A DNA stretch of 64,000 bases. Source: Dyadobacter soli (GTDB lineage Bacteria > Bacteroidota > Bacteroidia > Cytophagales > Spirosomataceae). Shown here piece by piece: positions 8,805-16,901 of the stretch. Positions within the stretch are counted from its first letter, which is position 1. Each line of letters begins with the position of its first letter. Where the stretch lies: positions 62,001 to 126,000 of the forward strand of contig NZ_FNAN01000002.1 of assembly GCF_900101885.1 (NCBI RefSeq), written 5' to 3'. The translations under genes and the position numbers were made by a program. The notes under the pieces are model-generated. The model worked only from the letters and a program-made list of their open reading frames with translations. It had not been told where the DNA came from and did not search any database.

Positions 8805-9200
8805 ATGCGCCAGGAACAACTGCTAACTGCCGACTACATTGAGTCTCAGATCGGAAACGTAATAGAATACTATATCCGCTGGGAATTTGAAGAAGATCCT
8901 TTTTACGGTAAAGCCCGTATCAAAGGTCTGGTAGAGGACGAGACTGGCGGGTTGAAGATCATTTGCGATGTGATCGAAGGAAGCGACCTCGAACTGGCCT
9001 ACGAGCAGGAAGAAGTCTTCATGTACTCCGACCATCACCCCATCTACACCGGCCAGTTCCCGGAAATCTATTCCGCCAACTGGGTGAATACCGACGGTAA
9101 GAAGAAAAAACAGATTTTCATAGCCCCAGCGAATGAGAACGCCAAAGAGTTCGCTGTTTCCCAGACGAATAGCAAGGTGGTGGTGAAGCGGATATATTAG
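8805..9200 (+). CDS. Conserved-looking cytoplasmic protein of unknown function
   Basis: 131 residues from the ATG at 8805 (MRQEQLLTAD); a TTG at 8766 would add 13 unlikely residues. No signal peptide or membrane segment. The sequence is acidic in its first two thirds (EFEEDPFYGKARIKG, CDVIEGSDLELAYEQEEVF), with a Lys-rich patch (GKKKKQ) later, and is compact with alternating strands. I do not recognise the family. A strong promoter lies 70 nt upstream and a perfect 19-bp inverted repeat follows the stop, so it appears to be a single-gene transcription unit. Codon use is like that of the neighbours. Confidence 0.75.
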   Translation: MRQEQLLTADYIESQIGNVIEYYIRWEFEEDPFYGKARIKGLVEDETGGLKIICDVIEGSDLELAYEQEEVFMYSDHHPIYTGQFPEIYSANWVNTDGKKKKQIFIAPANENAKEFAVSQTNSKVVVKRIY

Positions 9201-9203
9201 TTT

Positions 9204-9256
9204 AATGAGTGAATGAGTGAATAGTCGTTCAAAGTCCATTCACTCATTCACTCATT
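9204..9256. terminator. Perfect 19-bp inverted repeat between convergent genes
   Basis: The arm at 9204-9222 (AATGAGTGAATGAGTGAAT) is the exact complement of 9238-9256, with a 15-nt loop. It starts 4 nt after the stop of the plus-strand gene and ends 17 nt before the stop of the minus-strand protease gene, so it could end transcription from both sides. The arms are built from the tandem octamer ATGAGTGA; the right arm runs on into two more copies of GACTCATT. There is no T-run, so the mechanism is uncertain. Confidence 0.65.
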
Positions 9257-9272
9257 GACTCATTGACTCATT

Positions 9273-11414
9273 CTAATTCTTCACAATCTTCCTAGTCAGC
9301 ACCCTATCCTCAAACTCTGCCTTCACTACGTACAGCCCTGACGGGTAGGTCGTTAAATCGAAGTTATAGATGTTTGAAGCTACTTCCCCCGTAATGACGG
9401 TTTCCCTTATTTTCTGGCCCGTTGCATTGTAAATCGAGACGGATTTCAGCTTCTCGGGATGTGGGTAGAACTGTACCGATACCTGGCCGCTCGTCGGGTT
9501 AGGCATTACGAGGAAGCCAGCTTCTTTGAGGTTCGGATTGACGGTAACAGTCCTGATATTGATATCGTCGAGGTAAATATCGTTTTCATTACCATTGATA
9601 TTCAGGAACGCGACGAGGATTTCACCCTGTCCGATGAAGCTTCCCAAATTGATTTCCTCACGCCGCCATTCGTTCACCCCCGGCGTGAATGCGGTACGTG
9701 TGGCCGTGCTGCGCGTGATGAGGCTCGATCCCCATTTTTTGTAGACACTTGTGTAAGTCTGTCCGCAATCTGTACTAATAAGCACCTGCAAGGTATCCCA
9801 CACGTTGCCCTGGGCAGCGGAGTTGGTATACGTCGCAGCGGCAACCTGGAACGACACAAATGCGGAGTCGACGCCCGCGATGCGCACCGTTGGCGAACGC
9901 AGGTAATCGCGCTGGCCTACCACCTGATTATCAAAGTTGCCGATCTTCACAGAAGCGCTGCCGGTTTTGGATGCGGAAGTGGTTTTCTCCCAGGTAGAGC
10001 CGCCGTCTTCATTGACAATGTCCCATCCCTGCGGCGGGAACAGCCCTTCGAAACCTTCCCTGACAGGCGCCTCGAACGGTTCGTAATAAATGAAATCGAG
10101 GCTCAGCGCGTCGTTGGAAGTATCTTCATCGGCTGCCCCGTTCGGATTCGAAGTAGAAATGCTCAGCACGTGGTTGCCTTCTACGGTGGTGAGGGCCGAT
10201 AATGTCACAGTAGCTTCGGCGTAGGTAGCCAGCGAGCCGGTCCAGTTGTAATTCTGCACCGTCCCATTGTCGATCACGGCGTGGATGGTTACCGAAGTGA
10301 GCGTTTCGCTACCCTTGTTCACGAGCGTGATCTGCGGCGTGAGCGAATTGGTGCATATCCGCTGCGCCGGTTGGCGGATCGCTTTCAGCGACGCATCTTT
10401 TTTCTTTACGTCCACGGGCGTACAGCCATTCGACATCGCCAGCAGCGAACGATAGGTGTTGAACGCCGTTTCCATTCTTGCGACCTGCATTTTCGTAAAC
10501 ATGAACAGGCAGGCATCGGGCGTGTAATCCATGTAGTTTTGGTACATAATGCCCGGGGAAGTGGTAGTACAGCGGTCGGTCACAATGCCGGTCTGGCAAG
10601 TGGTGGTGCTGTTGCTTTGGTTGGGGGTATCGTCCACCTCGTCGGTGCCGGCGCAGGAGCCGTTATCGTCACCCCAAATGTGGTATAAATTGAAATAATG
10701 CCCTATTTCGTGAGTCAATGTTTTGCCTTGATTGAAACCGGTGGCGGTTCCGTTGGGCAATGACGCATAGTCGACTGCCACGCCCTGCTCGTCTTTCACA
10801 CCGTCATCGGGAAAAGTGGCGTAGCCTAATGTGGTGCTCGAAAGGTCGCAGATCCAGATATTGAGGTATTTGTCGGTATCCCAGGCATCCGCCCCGCCCG
10901 ATTCGGCGTGTTTCACCTGGTTGGTGGTGTAGTCGAATGAATTGCGCGTGGTGGTGTAGCGCACGATCCCGGTCGAGGGCGCGTCGTTGGGCGTACGCTG
11001 CGCGAGGCAGAACTGAATGCCCGATTGCCCGAACAGCGATTTGAAATGCGAAGGAACTTTGTCTGCGCCCGCATTGGTACCCGCGTAATCTTTGTTGATC
11101 GTGTCGAGCTGCGCCATAATCTGCGCGTCGGTCACCATCGATTGCCGGCTGAGTACGACGTGGAATACAACGGGAATGGTAACCAGGCCGGTTGTACGCA
11201 TTGTTTTGCCAGAAGCAACCCTTTCGCGGATGAGCTGTTTCAAACGCAGCTCCCGCTGATCGAACATCAGTTTGAGCGCCGGCTTGTCGGTAAACCGTTT
11301 TTGAAGCAGCTCCATCGACGCGCAACGGTCCTGCGCCTGGGCGGCGCCGGAGCTAATGCGGAGAAGAAGAAGGATGGCGAAAAAGTATTTGATCAATAGT
11401 ATAGGATGTCGCAT
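9273..11414 (-). CDS. Secreted M43 (pappalysin/cytophagalysin-type) metalloprotease with T9SS sorting domain
   Basis: 713-residue extracellular zinc protease. A signal peptide (ISSGAAQAQ, cleavage about residue 28) precedes a catalytic domain with LTHEIGHYFNLYH at about residue 230: the HExxHxxGxxH zinc site of the M43 family. The metzincin Met-turn is probably NYMDYTP, about 65 residues later. A CARDB-like region (SLTPQITLVNKGSETLTSVTI) and a beta-sandwich of the MAM/concanavalin type (about 450-630) follow. The last 75 residues, with NPTSGQVSVQF, SIYNATGQ and a final TRKIVKN, are a type A C-terminal sorting domain, so the protein should leave the cell through the type IX secretion system. 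Transcribed alone. Confidence 0.93.
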   Translation of the reverse strand: MRHPILLIKYFFAILLLLRISSGAAQAQDRCASMELLQKRFTDKPALKLMFDQRELRLKQLIRERVASGKTMRTTGLVTIPVVFHVVLSRQSMVTDAQIMAQLDTINKDYAGTNAGADKVPSHFKSLFGQSGIQFCLAQRTPNDAPSTGIVRYTTTRNSFDYTTNQVKHAESGGADAWDTDKYLNIWICDLSSTTLGYATFPDDGVKDEQGVAVDYASLPNGTATGFNQGKTLTHEIGHYFNLYHIWGDDNGSCAGTDEVDDTPNQSNSTTTCQTGIVTDRCTTTSPGIMYQNYMDYTPDACLFMFTKMQVARMETAFNTYRSLLAMSNGCTPVDVKKKDASLKAIRQPAQRICTNSLTPQITLVNKGSETLTSVTIHAVIDNGTVQNYNWTGSLATYAEATVTLSALTTVEGNHVLSISTSNPNGAADEDTSNDALSLDFIYYEPFEAPVREGFEGLFPPQGWDIVNEDGGSTWEKTTSASKTGSASVKIGNFDNQVVGQRDYLRSPTVRIAGVDSAFVSFQVAAATYTNSAAQGNVWDTLQVLISTDCGQTYTSVYKKWGSSLITRSTATRTAFTPGVNEWRREEINLGSFIGQGEILVAFLNINGNENDIYLDDINIRTVTVNPNLKEAGFLVMPNPTSGQVSVQFYPHPEKLKSVSIYNATGQKIRETVITGEVASNIYNFDLTTYPSGLYVVKAEFEDRVLTRKIVKN

Positions 11415-11580
11415 CGAAGTTTTCCAGGGAACTGAGTAAATGAATGGCCCGCTAGTTACATACCACTCGCGGATTTATTCACCTACTACGAAAAAAAAGT
11501 GCCCTGTGATGCGAATGCAATGTTATTTAATTTGTTTTTAATTGACATAAACCCCTATTAGCGGAAAAATCGCCCAATCC

Positions 11581-12699
11581 ATGCAGGAAACGCCCAACAT
11601 AAAGCCAGTCCGCAAGATCATCCATATCGATATGGATGCATTCTACGCGTCGGTGGAGCAGCGCGATTTCCCCGAATACCGGGGCAAGCCGCTGGCTGTG
11701 GGTGGCTCTCCTACCGGTCGCGGCGTGGTGGCGACGGCGAGTTACGAGGCGCGAAAATTCGGGGTGCGGTCGGCGATGCCTTCGCGGCAGGCCATTCAGC
11801 TTTGCCCGCAGATCATATTCGTGCATCCGCGGTTCGAGGTGTATAAATCTGTTTCCAGAAGCATTCGCGAGATTTTCTCCCGTTACACCGACCTCATCGA
11901 ACCGCTTTCGCTGGACGAAGCTTACCTGGATGTGACGGAGGACAAAATGGGCATCGGTTCGGCAATGGAAATTGCGAAACAGATCAAAAAATCCATTAAA
12001 GAAGAGCTCAACCTGACTGCCTCAGCGGGTATTTCGATTAACAAGTTTGTAGCTAAAATCGCTTCCGACATTAATAAACCCGACGGCCTTACATTCATCG
12101 GGCCTTCCAAAATCGAGCGTTTCATGGACGACCTGCCCGTGGAGAAGTTTCACGGCGTAGGAAAAGTGACTGCCGATAAAATGAAGGGAATGCAGCTTTT
12201 CACGGGTTCAGACTTGAAAAAGCTGTCGGAAGACCAGTTGGTCAGCAATTTTGGAAAAACAGGCCATTTCTTTTACAGAATCGTCCGTGGGATCGATGAC
12301 CGTGAGGTACAAACGCACCGCGAAACGAAGTCGCTCGGAGCAGAGGATACATTCACCTACGACCTTACCACGCTCGACGAGATGAACAAGGAGCTCGACC
12401 GCATTGGCGTGACCGTCGCGAACCGACTCGAAAAGAACCAGCTGAAAGGCCGTACCGTGACTTTGAAAGTCAAATTCAGTGATTTTACACAAATAACCCG
12501 CAACCAATCTTTCGCCCACCCCATCGGCGACCTCGATACCATTACCGAAACCGCCAAACAGCTGCTCGAAAAGCTCGACCTGGAAGATAAGGCGGTGCGG
12601 CTGCTCGGCATTTCGCTATCCAATTTCCATGAACCGGAAGTTAAATCGCGGAAATACAAAGACCCTGAGCAGCTCGAACTCTTCCCTTTCGGATCATAG
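11581..12699 (+). CDS. dinB: DNA polymerase IV (Y-family translesion polymerase)
   Basis: 372-residue error-prone polymerase. The catalytic palm motifs are complete: IIHIDMDAFYASVEQRD near the N-terminus (first Asp and the steric gate region) and SLDEAYLDVT, with its Asp-Glu pair. The helix-hairpin-helix thumb ('FHGVGKVTADKMKGMQ') and a little-finger domain (GRTVTLKVKFSDF) are also present. The protein ends ELFPFGS. 'QLELF' just before is a clear QL-x-LF beta-clamp-binding peptide. Length is normal for the family. No LexA box is evident in the short upstream gap. Its stop overlaps the stop of the convergent DACNV gene by 6 nt, with no terminator between them. Confidence 0.97.
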   Translation: MQETPNIKPVRKIIHIDMDAFYASVEQRDFPEYRGKPLAVGGSPTGRGVVATASYEARKFGVRSAMPSRQAIQLCPQIIFVHPRFEVYKSVSRSIREIFSRYTDLIEPLSLDEAYLDVTEDKMGIGSAMEIAKQIKKSIKEELNLTASAGISINKFVAKIASDINKPDGLTFIGPSKIERFMDDLPVEKFHGVGKVTADKMKGMQLFTGSDLKKLSEDQLVSNFGKTGHFFYRIVRGIDDREVQTHRETKSLGAEDTFTYDLTTLDEMNKELDRIGVTVANRLEKNQLKGRTVTLKVKFSDFTQITRNQSFAHPIGDLDTITETAKQLLEKLDLEDKAVRLLGISLSNFHEPEVKSRKYKDPEQLELFPFGS

Positions 12700-13878
12700 C
12701 AACAATGCGTCGACCCGGTGCGCCTGCACCATATTCTCGCATTTGGACCAGGAAAATATCGTAAAGCGACCGTCCTGGGAAGCGACCAATGCAATGGAGT
12801 CGCGCTGGTCAAACACAAACTGCGCCGCCGACAAATGCCGCGTGCCACCATTCTGCACCGGATGCACGACCATAGCCGTGTTTCCGATAACGGGCTCGGT
12901 GATCAGGATTTCTTCGACGGGCTTTGCATCCTGCGCACGGCCGATCTTCGCGCCGAATGCGAGTAGCTCGTAGCGGTCGTTGATGACCGTGGCCCCGTCT
13001 ACGGCCGTAAGTCCGGCCATATTGGCCACTGCGGAACTGAACTGGTTCTGCCAGGTGATCGGGTTCGGGTCTTCCACGTATTTGCGGTGCAGGTCGGCCA
13101 GTTCGGAGAATGGCGGCTGGACGTCGTAGGTAATCGGGTGGATGATCGAATCGCTCCAGCGTTCCTTGCCTTTGGGAACCACCAGCAATATCCCGCCGCG
13201 CTCGTGGCTGCGCATGGACGCGGCCAGCTGCACGAGCAGGTTGGGATAGTCGCTCCACAATGTAGTCGATGAAAAACCCATCAGCGAGTTGATCAGCGAC
13301 GGGCAATCTTTCACCTTCCGGCTTTCTTCGTTCACAATCTTTACCTGGTCGCCTTTCAGCACGGCCACGTTCACGAATTTGCCGAAACCTTCCACCCGGC
13401 GGTGCTTTACCACCAGCATGCCCGGCTCGATCACTTCCAGCACGAAACATAACCCGGGGATCACGCGGGTGGTGCCCCAGATACGCAGCTCGCCGTCTTC
13501 CGGCCACACGCCCAGGTGTATCCCCGAGCGCTCTACCGCGGGTGCGAGCTTGGTAAGCGTGTTGGCGCTTAATGTAAGTTTTTCCGCAAAAATGAGGGGA
13601 TGCTCGGCCGCTTGCGGCGGCAGGTAGGCGATCGAAACTTTCGGCGAACGGCCTTCCTCGCGGCGCAGGCTGGCCCAGAATGTCGTATCGATGATCGTTT
13701 CGATGATCCGGGGATCGGGCCGGGGTGCGAGTTCCTGCTCGTAGTATTTGGAAACCGCCTCGTGGTGCCGTTCAAAATGGCTGGCAACCAGCCCCGCCAC
13801 CGACCGGGCTGCCTTATAAGTAGTTACAGGCACGGAGTCACCTGTTTCAATCGAAAATATATCGGGATTCGTGATCAT
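12694..13878 (-). CDS. Putative sensor-domain (DACNV) protein with a DisA_N-like nucleotide-binding fold
   Basis: 394 residues from ATG 13878 (MITNPDIFSI); the frame continues upstream but the added residues look non-coding. No signal or membrane segment. The C-terminal third resembles the diadenylate cyclase (DAC/DisA_N) fold: VDGATVIND near residue 293 corresponds to the DGA motif and GGTRHLSAAQF near 347 to the RHR motif, but here it reads RHL. The N-terminal two thirds do not match DisA, CdaA or CdaS. This fits the 'putative sensor domain DACNV' group as I recall it. The altered RHR motif leaves open whether it makes c-di-AMP or only binds a nucleotide. Convergent with dinB, overlapping it by 6 nt. 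Confidence 0.72.
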   Translation of the reverse strand: MITNPDIFSIETGDSVPVTTYKAARSVAGLVASHFERHHEAVSKYYEQELAPRPDPRIIETIIDTTFWASLRREEGRSPKVSIAYLPPQAAEHPLIFAEKLTLSANTLTKLAPAVERSGIHLGVWPEDGELRIWGTTRVIPGLCFVLEVIEPGMLVVKHRRVEGFGKFVNVAVLKGDQVKIVNEESRKVKDCPSLINSLMGFSSTTLWSDYPNLLVQLAASMRSHERGGILLVVPKGKERWSDSIIHPITYDVQPPFSELADLHRKYVEDPNPITWQNQFSSAVANMAGLTAVDGATVINDRYELLAFGAKIGRAQDAKPVEEILITEPVIGNTAMVVHPVQNGGTRHLSAAQFVFDQRDSIALVASQDGRFTIFSWSKCENMVQAHRVDALLL

Positions 13879-14141
13879 CGTCTGGCGGTTTACTTTTGAA
13901 CAACGACTTGTTTTAAAAAGTTGGGCTCTGCGCCGATTGTCCGCTTTTTTCCGCTTTCTGCTCATTGCTTCCAACCTTTCGTCCGGCCCCGGCATCGTAC
14001 TTACCAGCGGCCTGCCGGGAATTAATTGATGTCACGGACAGTTGTTTCGCCAGATAAGCGTTAATTTGCGCGTTAATCCGAAAAACCCGGTTTCGGTTTT
14101 TTTTACTTCCGGCATGCGGCGAGTATGCCATATATCCAAGA

Positions 14142-15965
14142 ATGAAAACATACTTCAGACTATTATCTTTTGCTCAACCGATTGCCAAATTTGCTGTCCC
14201 ATACATCATTTGTACCCTGCTGGGAGTAGTATTCAATACATTAAACCTGGCCCTGCTGGCGCCGCTCCTGAATACACTTTTTCTTAACCAGGGGGGAGCG
14301 CCGGACCCAAGGCCTGAAAACGGCTGGCTTGATCCTACGGGCATGCTCAACTACTACGCGCAGCAGGCCAACCTTACTTTCGGGCCGCATGGTGCATTGC
14401 AGGTTGTGTGTGCGGTAATCGTCGGTTCCGTACTGCTTTCGAATATATTCAAATATTTCTCGCAGCGGATCATGGAAAACCTCCGTATCCACACGCTGCT
14501 GAACCTTCGCAAGCAAGTGTTCGACAACGTGATGGACCTGCATGTGGGCTATTTCAGCAACCAGCGGAAAGGGGATATCATTTCAAAGATCGCATCCGAC
14601 GTCGGCGTTGTACAGTTCTCGGTAACCAGCACTTTGCAGGTAGTATTCAAGGAACCGATGCAATTGCTGGCTTATGTATTTATGCTCTTCGCTACTTCGG
14701 CCAAGCTTACCTTTTTCGCCATCCTGGTTATCCCTGTTTCCGCGTTCCTTATCTCGAAGATTGTGAAAAGGCTGAAACAGCAAGCCGCGCTGGCGCAGCA
14801 TTATTTCGGGCTGATGATCAGTTACCTCGACGAAGCGCTGACAGGCATCAAAATCATCAAGGCATTCAATGCGACAGAGGCTATCAAGGACAAATTCCAT
14901 TCGGAAAATATCCGCTACTCGGACCTGGGGCGCAAAATGGCGAAGCGCCAGCAACTCAGCTCGCCGGTATCCGAATTTTTGGGTGTTACCATGGTCGCCA
15001 TTATCGTTTTGTACGGCGGATCGATCATTCTCGATAACAATTCCGATCTGGACGTTTCCAAATTCGTGACCTATATCGGCATTTTCTCGCAGGTAATGCG
15101 CCCGGCAAAAGCATTAACGGAGTCATTCAGTACCATTCACGCGGGTATTGCCGCAGGCGAGCGCGTACTCGACCTCATCGACGAAAAACCGGAGATACAG
15201 GATTCGCCCAATGCGGTCGATATGAAAGATTTCAAAGAATCGATCCGCCTGGAAAATGTGTCGTTCTCCTACCCTTCGCGGCCGGTGCTCAAAAATATTA
15301 ATGTGACCATTCCGAAAGGTAAGACGGTGGCATTGGTCGGGCCTTCGGGTGGAGGCAAGTCTACATTCATGGATCTTTTGCCGCGTTTTATCGATACTGC
15401 CGAGGGCCAGGTGCTGATAGACGGTACCGATGTGCGACAGATCAAACAGGAATCGCTGTGGTCGATGTTCGGGCTGGTGAACCAGGAGTCGATGCTCTTC
15501 AATGATTCTATTTTCCAGAACATCGCATTCGGGAGCCCGGACGCGACGTTGGAACAGGTGCAAGCGGCGGCGCGCATTGCCAATGCACACGAGTTTATCA
15601 TGGAAACCGAAGAGGGCTATTACAGCAACATCGGGGACCGCGGTATGAAGCTTTCGGGTGGTCAAAAACAGCGTATCTGCATTGCCAGGGCCGTTTTGAA
15701 AAACCCGCCGATCATGCTCCTCGACGAAGCGACCTCAGCCCTCGATACCGAATCGGAAAAACTGGTGCAGGAAGCATTGAACAACCTGATGAAAAACAGG
15801 ACTTCGCTCGTGATCGCACACCGCCTGAGTACCATCCAGAGCGCCGATATCATCCTCGTACTGGAAGAAGGCAAGATCATCGAACAAGGCAACCACGCCG
15901 AGCTCATCGCGCGCGACGGGCTGTACAAGCGCCTGATCGACATGCAGCAATTCACCGACGTTTAA
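14142..15965 (+). CDS. ABC transporter, fused permease/ATPase (MsbA-like exporter)
   Basis: 607-residue half-transporter that would work as a homodimer in the inner membrane. Six hydrophobic segments fill about residues 1-330. The nucleotide-binding domain (about 365-605) has Walker A GPSGGGKST, Q-loop VNQES, signature LSGGQKQR, Walker B IMLLDEATSALD and a switch His in IAHRLST, all intact. Architecture and length fit MsbA-type lipid flippases or glycoconjugate exporters. The stop TAA is followed at once by the ATG of a glycosyltransferase, and a second one overlaps that, so the three form an operon. Export of a glycolipid or polysaccharide precursor is a reasonable inference. Confidence 0.93.
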   Translation: MKTYFRLLSFAQPIAKFAVPYIICTLLGVVFNTLNLALLAPLLNTLFLNQGGAPDPRPENGWLDPTGMLNYYAQQANLTFGPHGALQVVCAVIVGSVLLSNIFKYFSQRIMENLRIHTLLNLRKQVFDNVMDLHVGYFSNQRKGDIISKIASDVGVVQFSVTSTLQVVFKEPMQLLAYVFMLFATSAKLTFFAILVIPVSAFLISKIVKRLKQQAALAQHYFGLMISYLDEALTGIKIIKAFNATEAIKDKFHSENIRYSDLGRKMAKRQQLSSPVSEFLGVTMVAIIVLYGGSIILDNNSDLDVSKFVTYIGIFSQVMRPAKALTESFSTIHAGIAAGERVLDLIDEKPEIQDSPNAVDMKDFKESIRLENVSFSYPSRPVLKNINVTIPKGKTVALVGPSGGGKSTFMDLLPRFIDTAEGQVLIDGTDVRQIKQESLWSMFGLVNQESMLFNDSIFQNIAFGSPDATLEQVQAAARIANAHEFIMETEEGYYSNIGDRGMKLSGGQKQRICIARAVLKNPPIMLLDEATSALDTESEKLVQEALNNLMKNRTSLVIAHRLSTIQSADIILVLEEGKIIEQGNHAELIARDGLYKRLIDMQQFTDV

Positions 15966-16901
15966 ATGGAAATCCAGCCGCTGATATCCATTGCCCTGTG
16001 CACTTACAATGGCAGCGCATTTCTCCGGGAACAGCTGGATTCGGTCCTCGGGCAGCGGTATACCCACTGGGAACTGGTAGTCGTGGATGATTGCTCGACC
16101 GATTCCACACGGGCTATTTTGGAAGCGTATGCGGGAAGCGATGCGCGCATCAGCCTACATTATAACCCGCAAAACCTCGGCTACAACAAGAATTTCGAGA
16201 AAGCATTGGGTTTCTGCCAAAGCGAGCTCATTGCGATATGCGACCAGGACGATATCTGGCATCCGGAAAAGCTCGAAAAACAGGTGCGGCTCATCGGCAA
16301 CCATACTTTGGTTTACCACGATTCCGAGTTTGTGAACGCGGAAGGACAGTCGATGAACCGGCGCATTTCCGACAAACTGCGTTTTTACCGGGGCGGCGCA
16401 CCAGAAGTTTTCCTGTTCCTGAATTGCGTTTCAGGCCATAGTATCTTAATGAAAAAGAGCGTGTTGCAAAAATCGCTGCCATTCCCGGCCGACTTTCATT
16501 ACGACCAGTGGCTTGCATTCAACGCCGCCTGCATGGGTACCATCGATTTCCTGCCGGAAGCGTTGGTCCAATACCGCCAGCATTCGAGCAACAACACGGA
16601 TATCCTCGCATTGAAACCGGTGGAAAAAAGTGTGGATCAAAAAGTGCTGGCGCTGGAAATGGAAAGCCGCTGGCTTATGCTCTGCGCACGGCAATGCGCG
16701 GGCAAGGCACACGGGCTGATCAATGCATTATACAGCCAGAGCCTCCGGCGCAACGACCGCTTTTTCGACGCGGCGTTTGGGATACTCGTCTGGAAACACC
16801 GCGATACATTGCTGCGGCTTCTGAAAAAATCGGATACCAGCAAGTTTTTTTATGCGCTCCGAAAGGCATGGGGCACAAAAGCCAAAATGACAGCAAAGTG
16901 A
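15966..16901 (+). CDS. Family 2 glycosyltransferase (first of a tandem pair)
   Basis: 311-residue cytosolic GT-A enzyme. The N-terminus ISIALCTYNGSAFLREQLDS is the standard GT2 opening, followed by the nucleotide-binding VVVDDCSTDS and CDQDDIWHPEKLEKQ, with the acidic metal-binding motif. Later blocks (NCVSGHSILMKKS, DQWLAFNAACMG, ALVQYRQHSSNNTDIL) recur in the next gene, so the two are duplicates. No membrane segment. It starts immediately after the ABC exporter stop. Its stop TGA overlaps a candidate GTG start of the next gene (GTGA at 16898-16901), which points to translational coupling. Likely role: sugar addition to a lipid-linked or surface glycan. Confidence 0.92.
   Translation: MEIQPLISIALCTYNGSAFLREQLDSVLGQRYTHWELVVVDDCSTDSTRAILEAYAGSDARISLHYNPQNLGYNKNFEKALGFCQSELIAICDQDDIWHPEKLEKQVRLIGNHTLVYHDSEFVNAEGQSMNRRISDKLRFYRGGAPEVFLFLNCVSGHSILMKKSVLQKSLPFPADFHYDQWLAFNAACMGTIDFLPEALVQYRQHSSNNTDILALKPVEKSVDQKVLALEMESRWLMLCARQCAGKAHGLINALYSQSLRRNDRFFDAAFGILVWKHRDTLLRLLKKSDTSKFFYALRKAWGTKAKMTAK

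Noticed and set aside
9204-9280. Possible CRISPR-like or tandem repeat array
   Set aside because: Only a few imperfect octamer copies without spacers; better explained as a hairpin.
13913-14131. Minus-strand frame of 72 codons between the DACNV gene and the ABC exporter
   Set aside because: No start context, low-complexity polar residues, and no sign of selection; it looks like chance.
16508-16867. Upstream extension of the second glycosyltransferase
   Set aside because: This is the out-of-frame shadow of the first glycosyltransferase; the GT2 fold begins after 16868.
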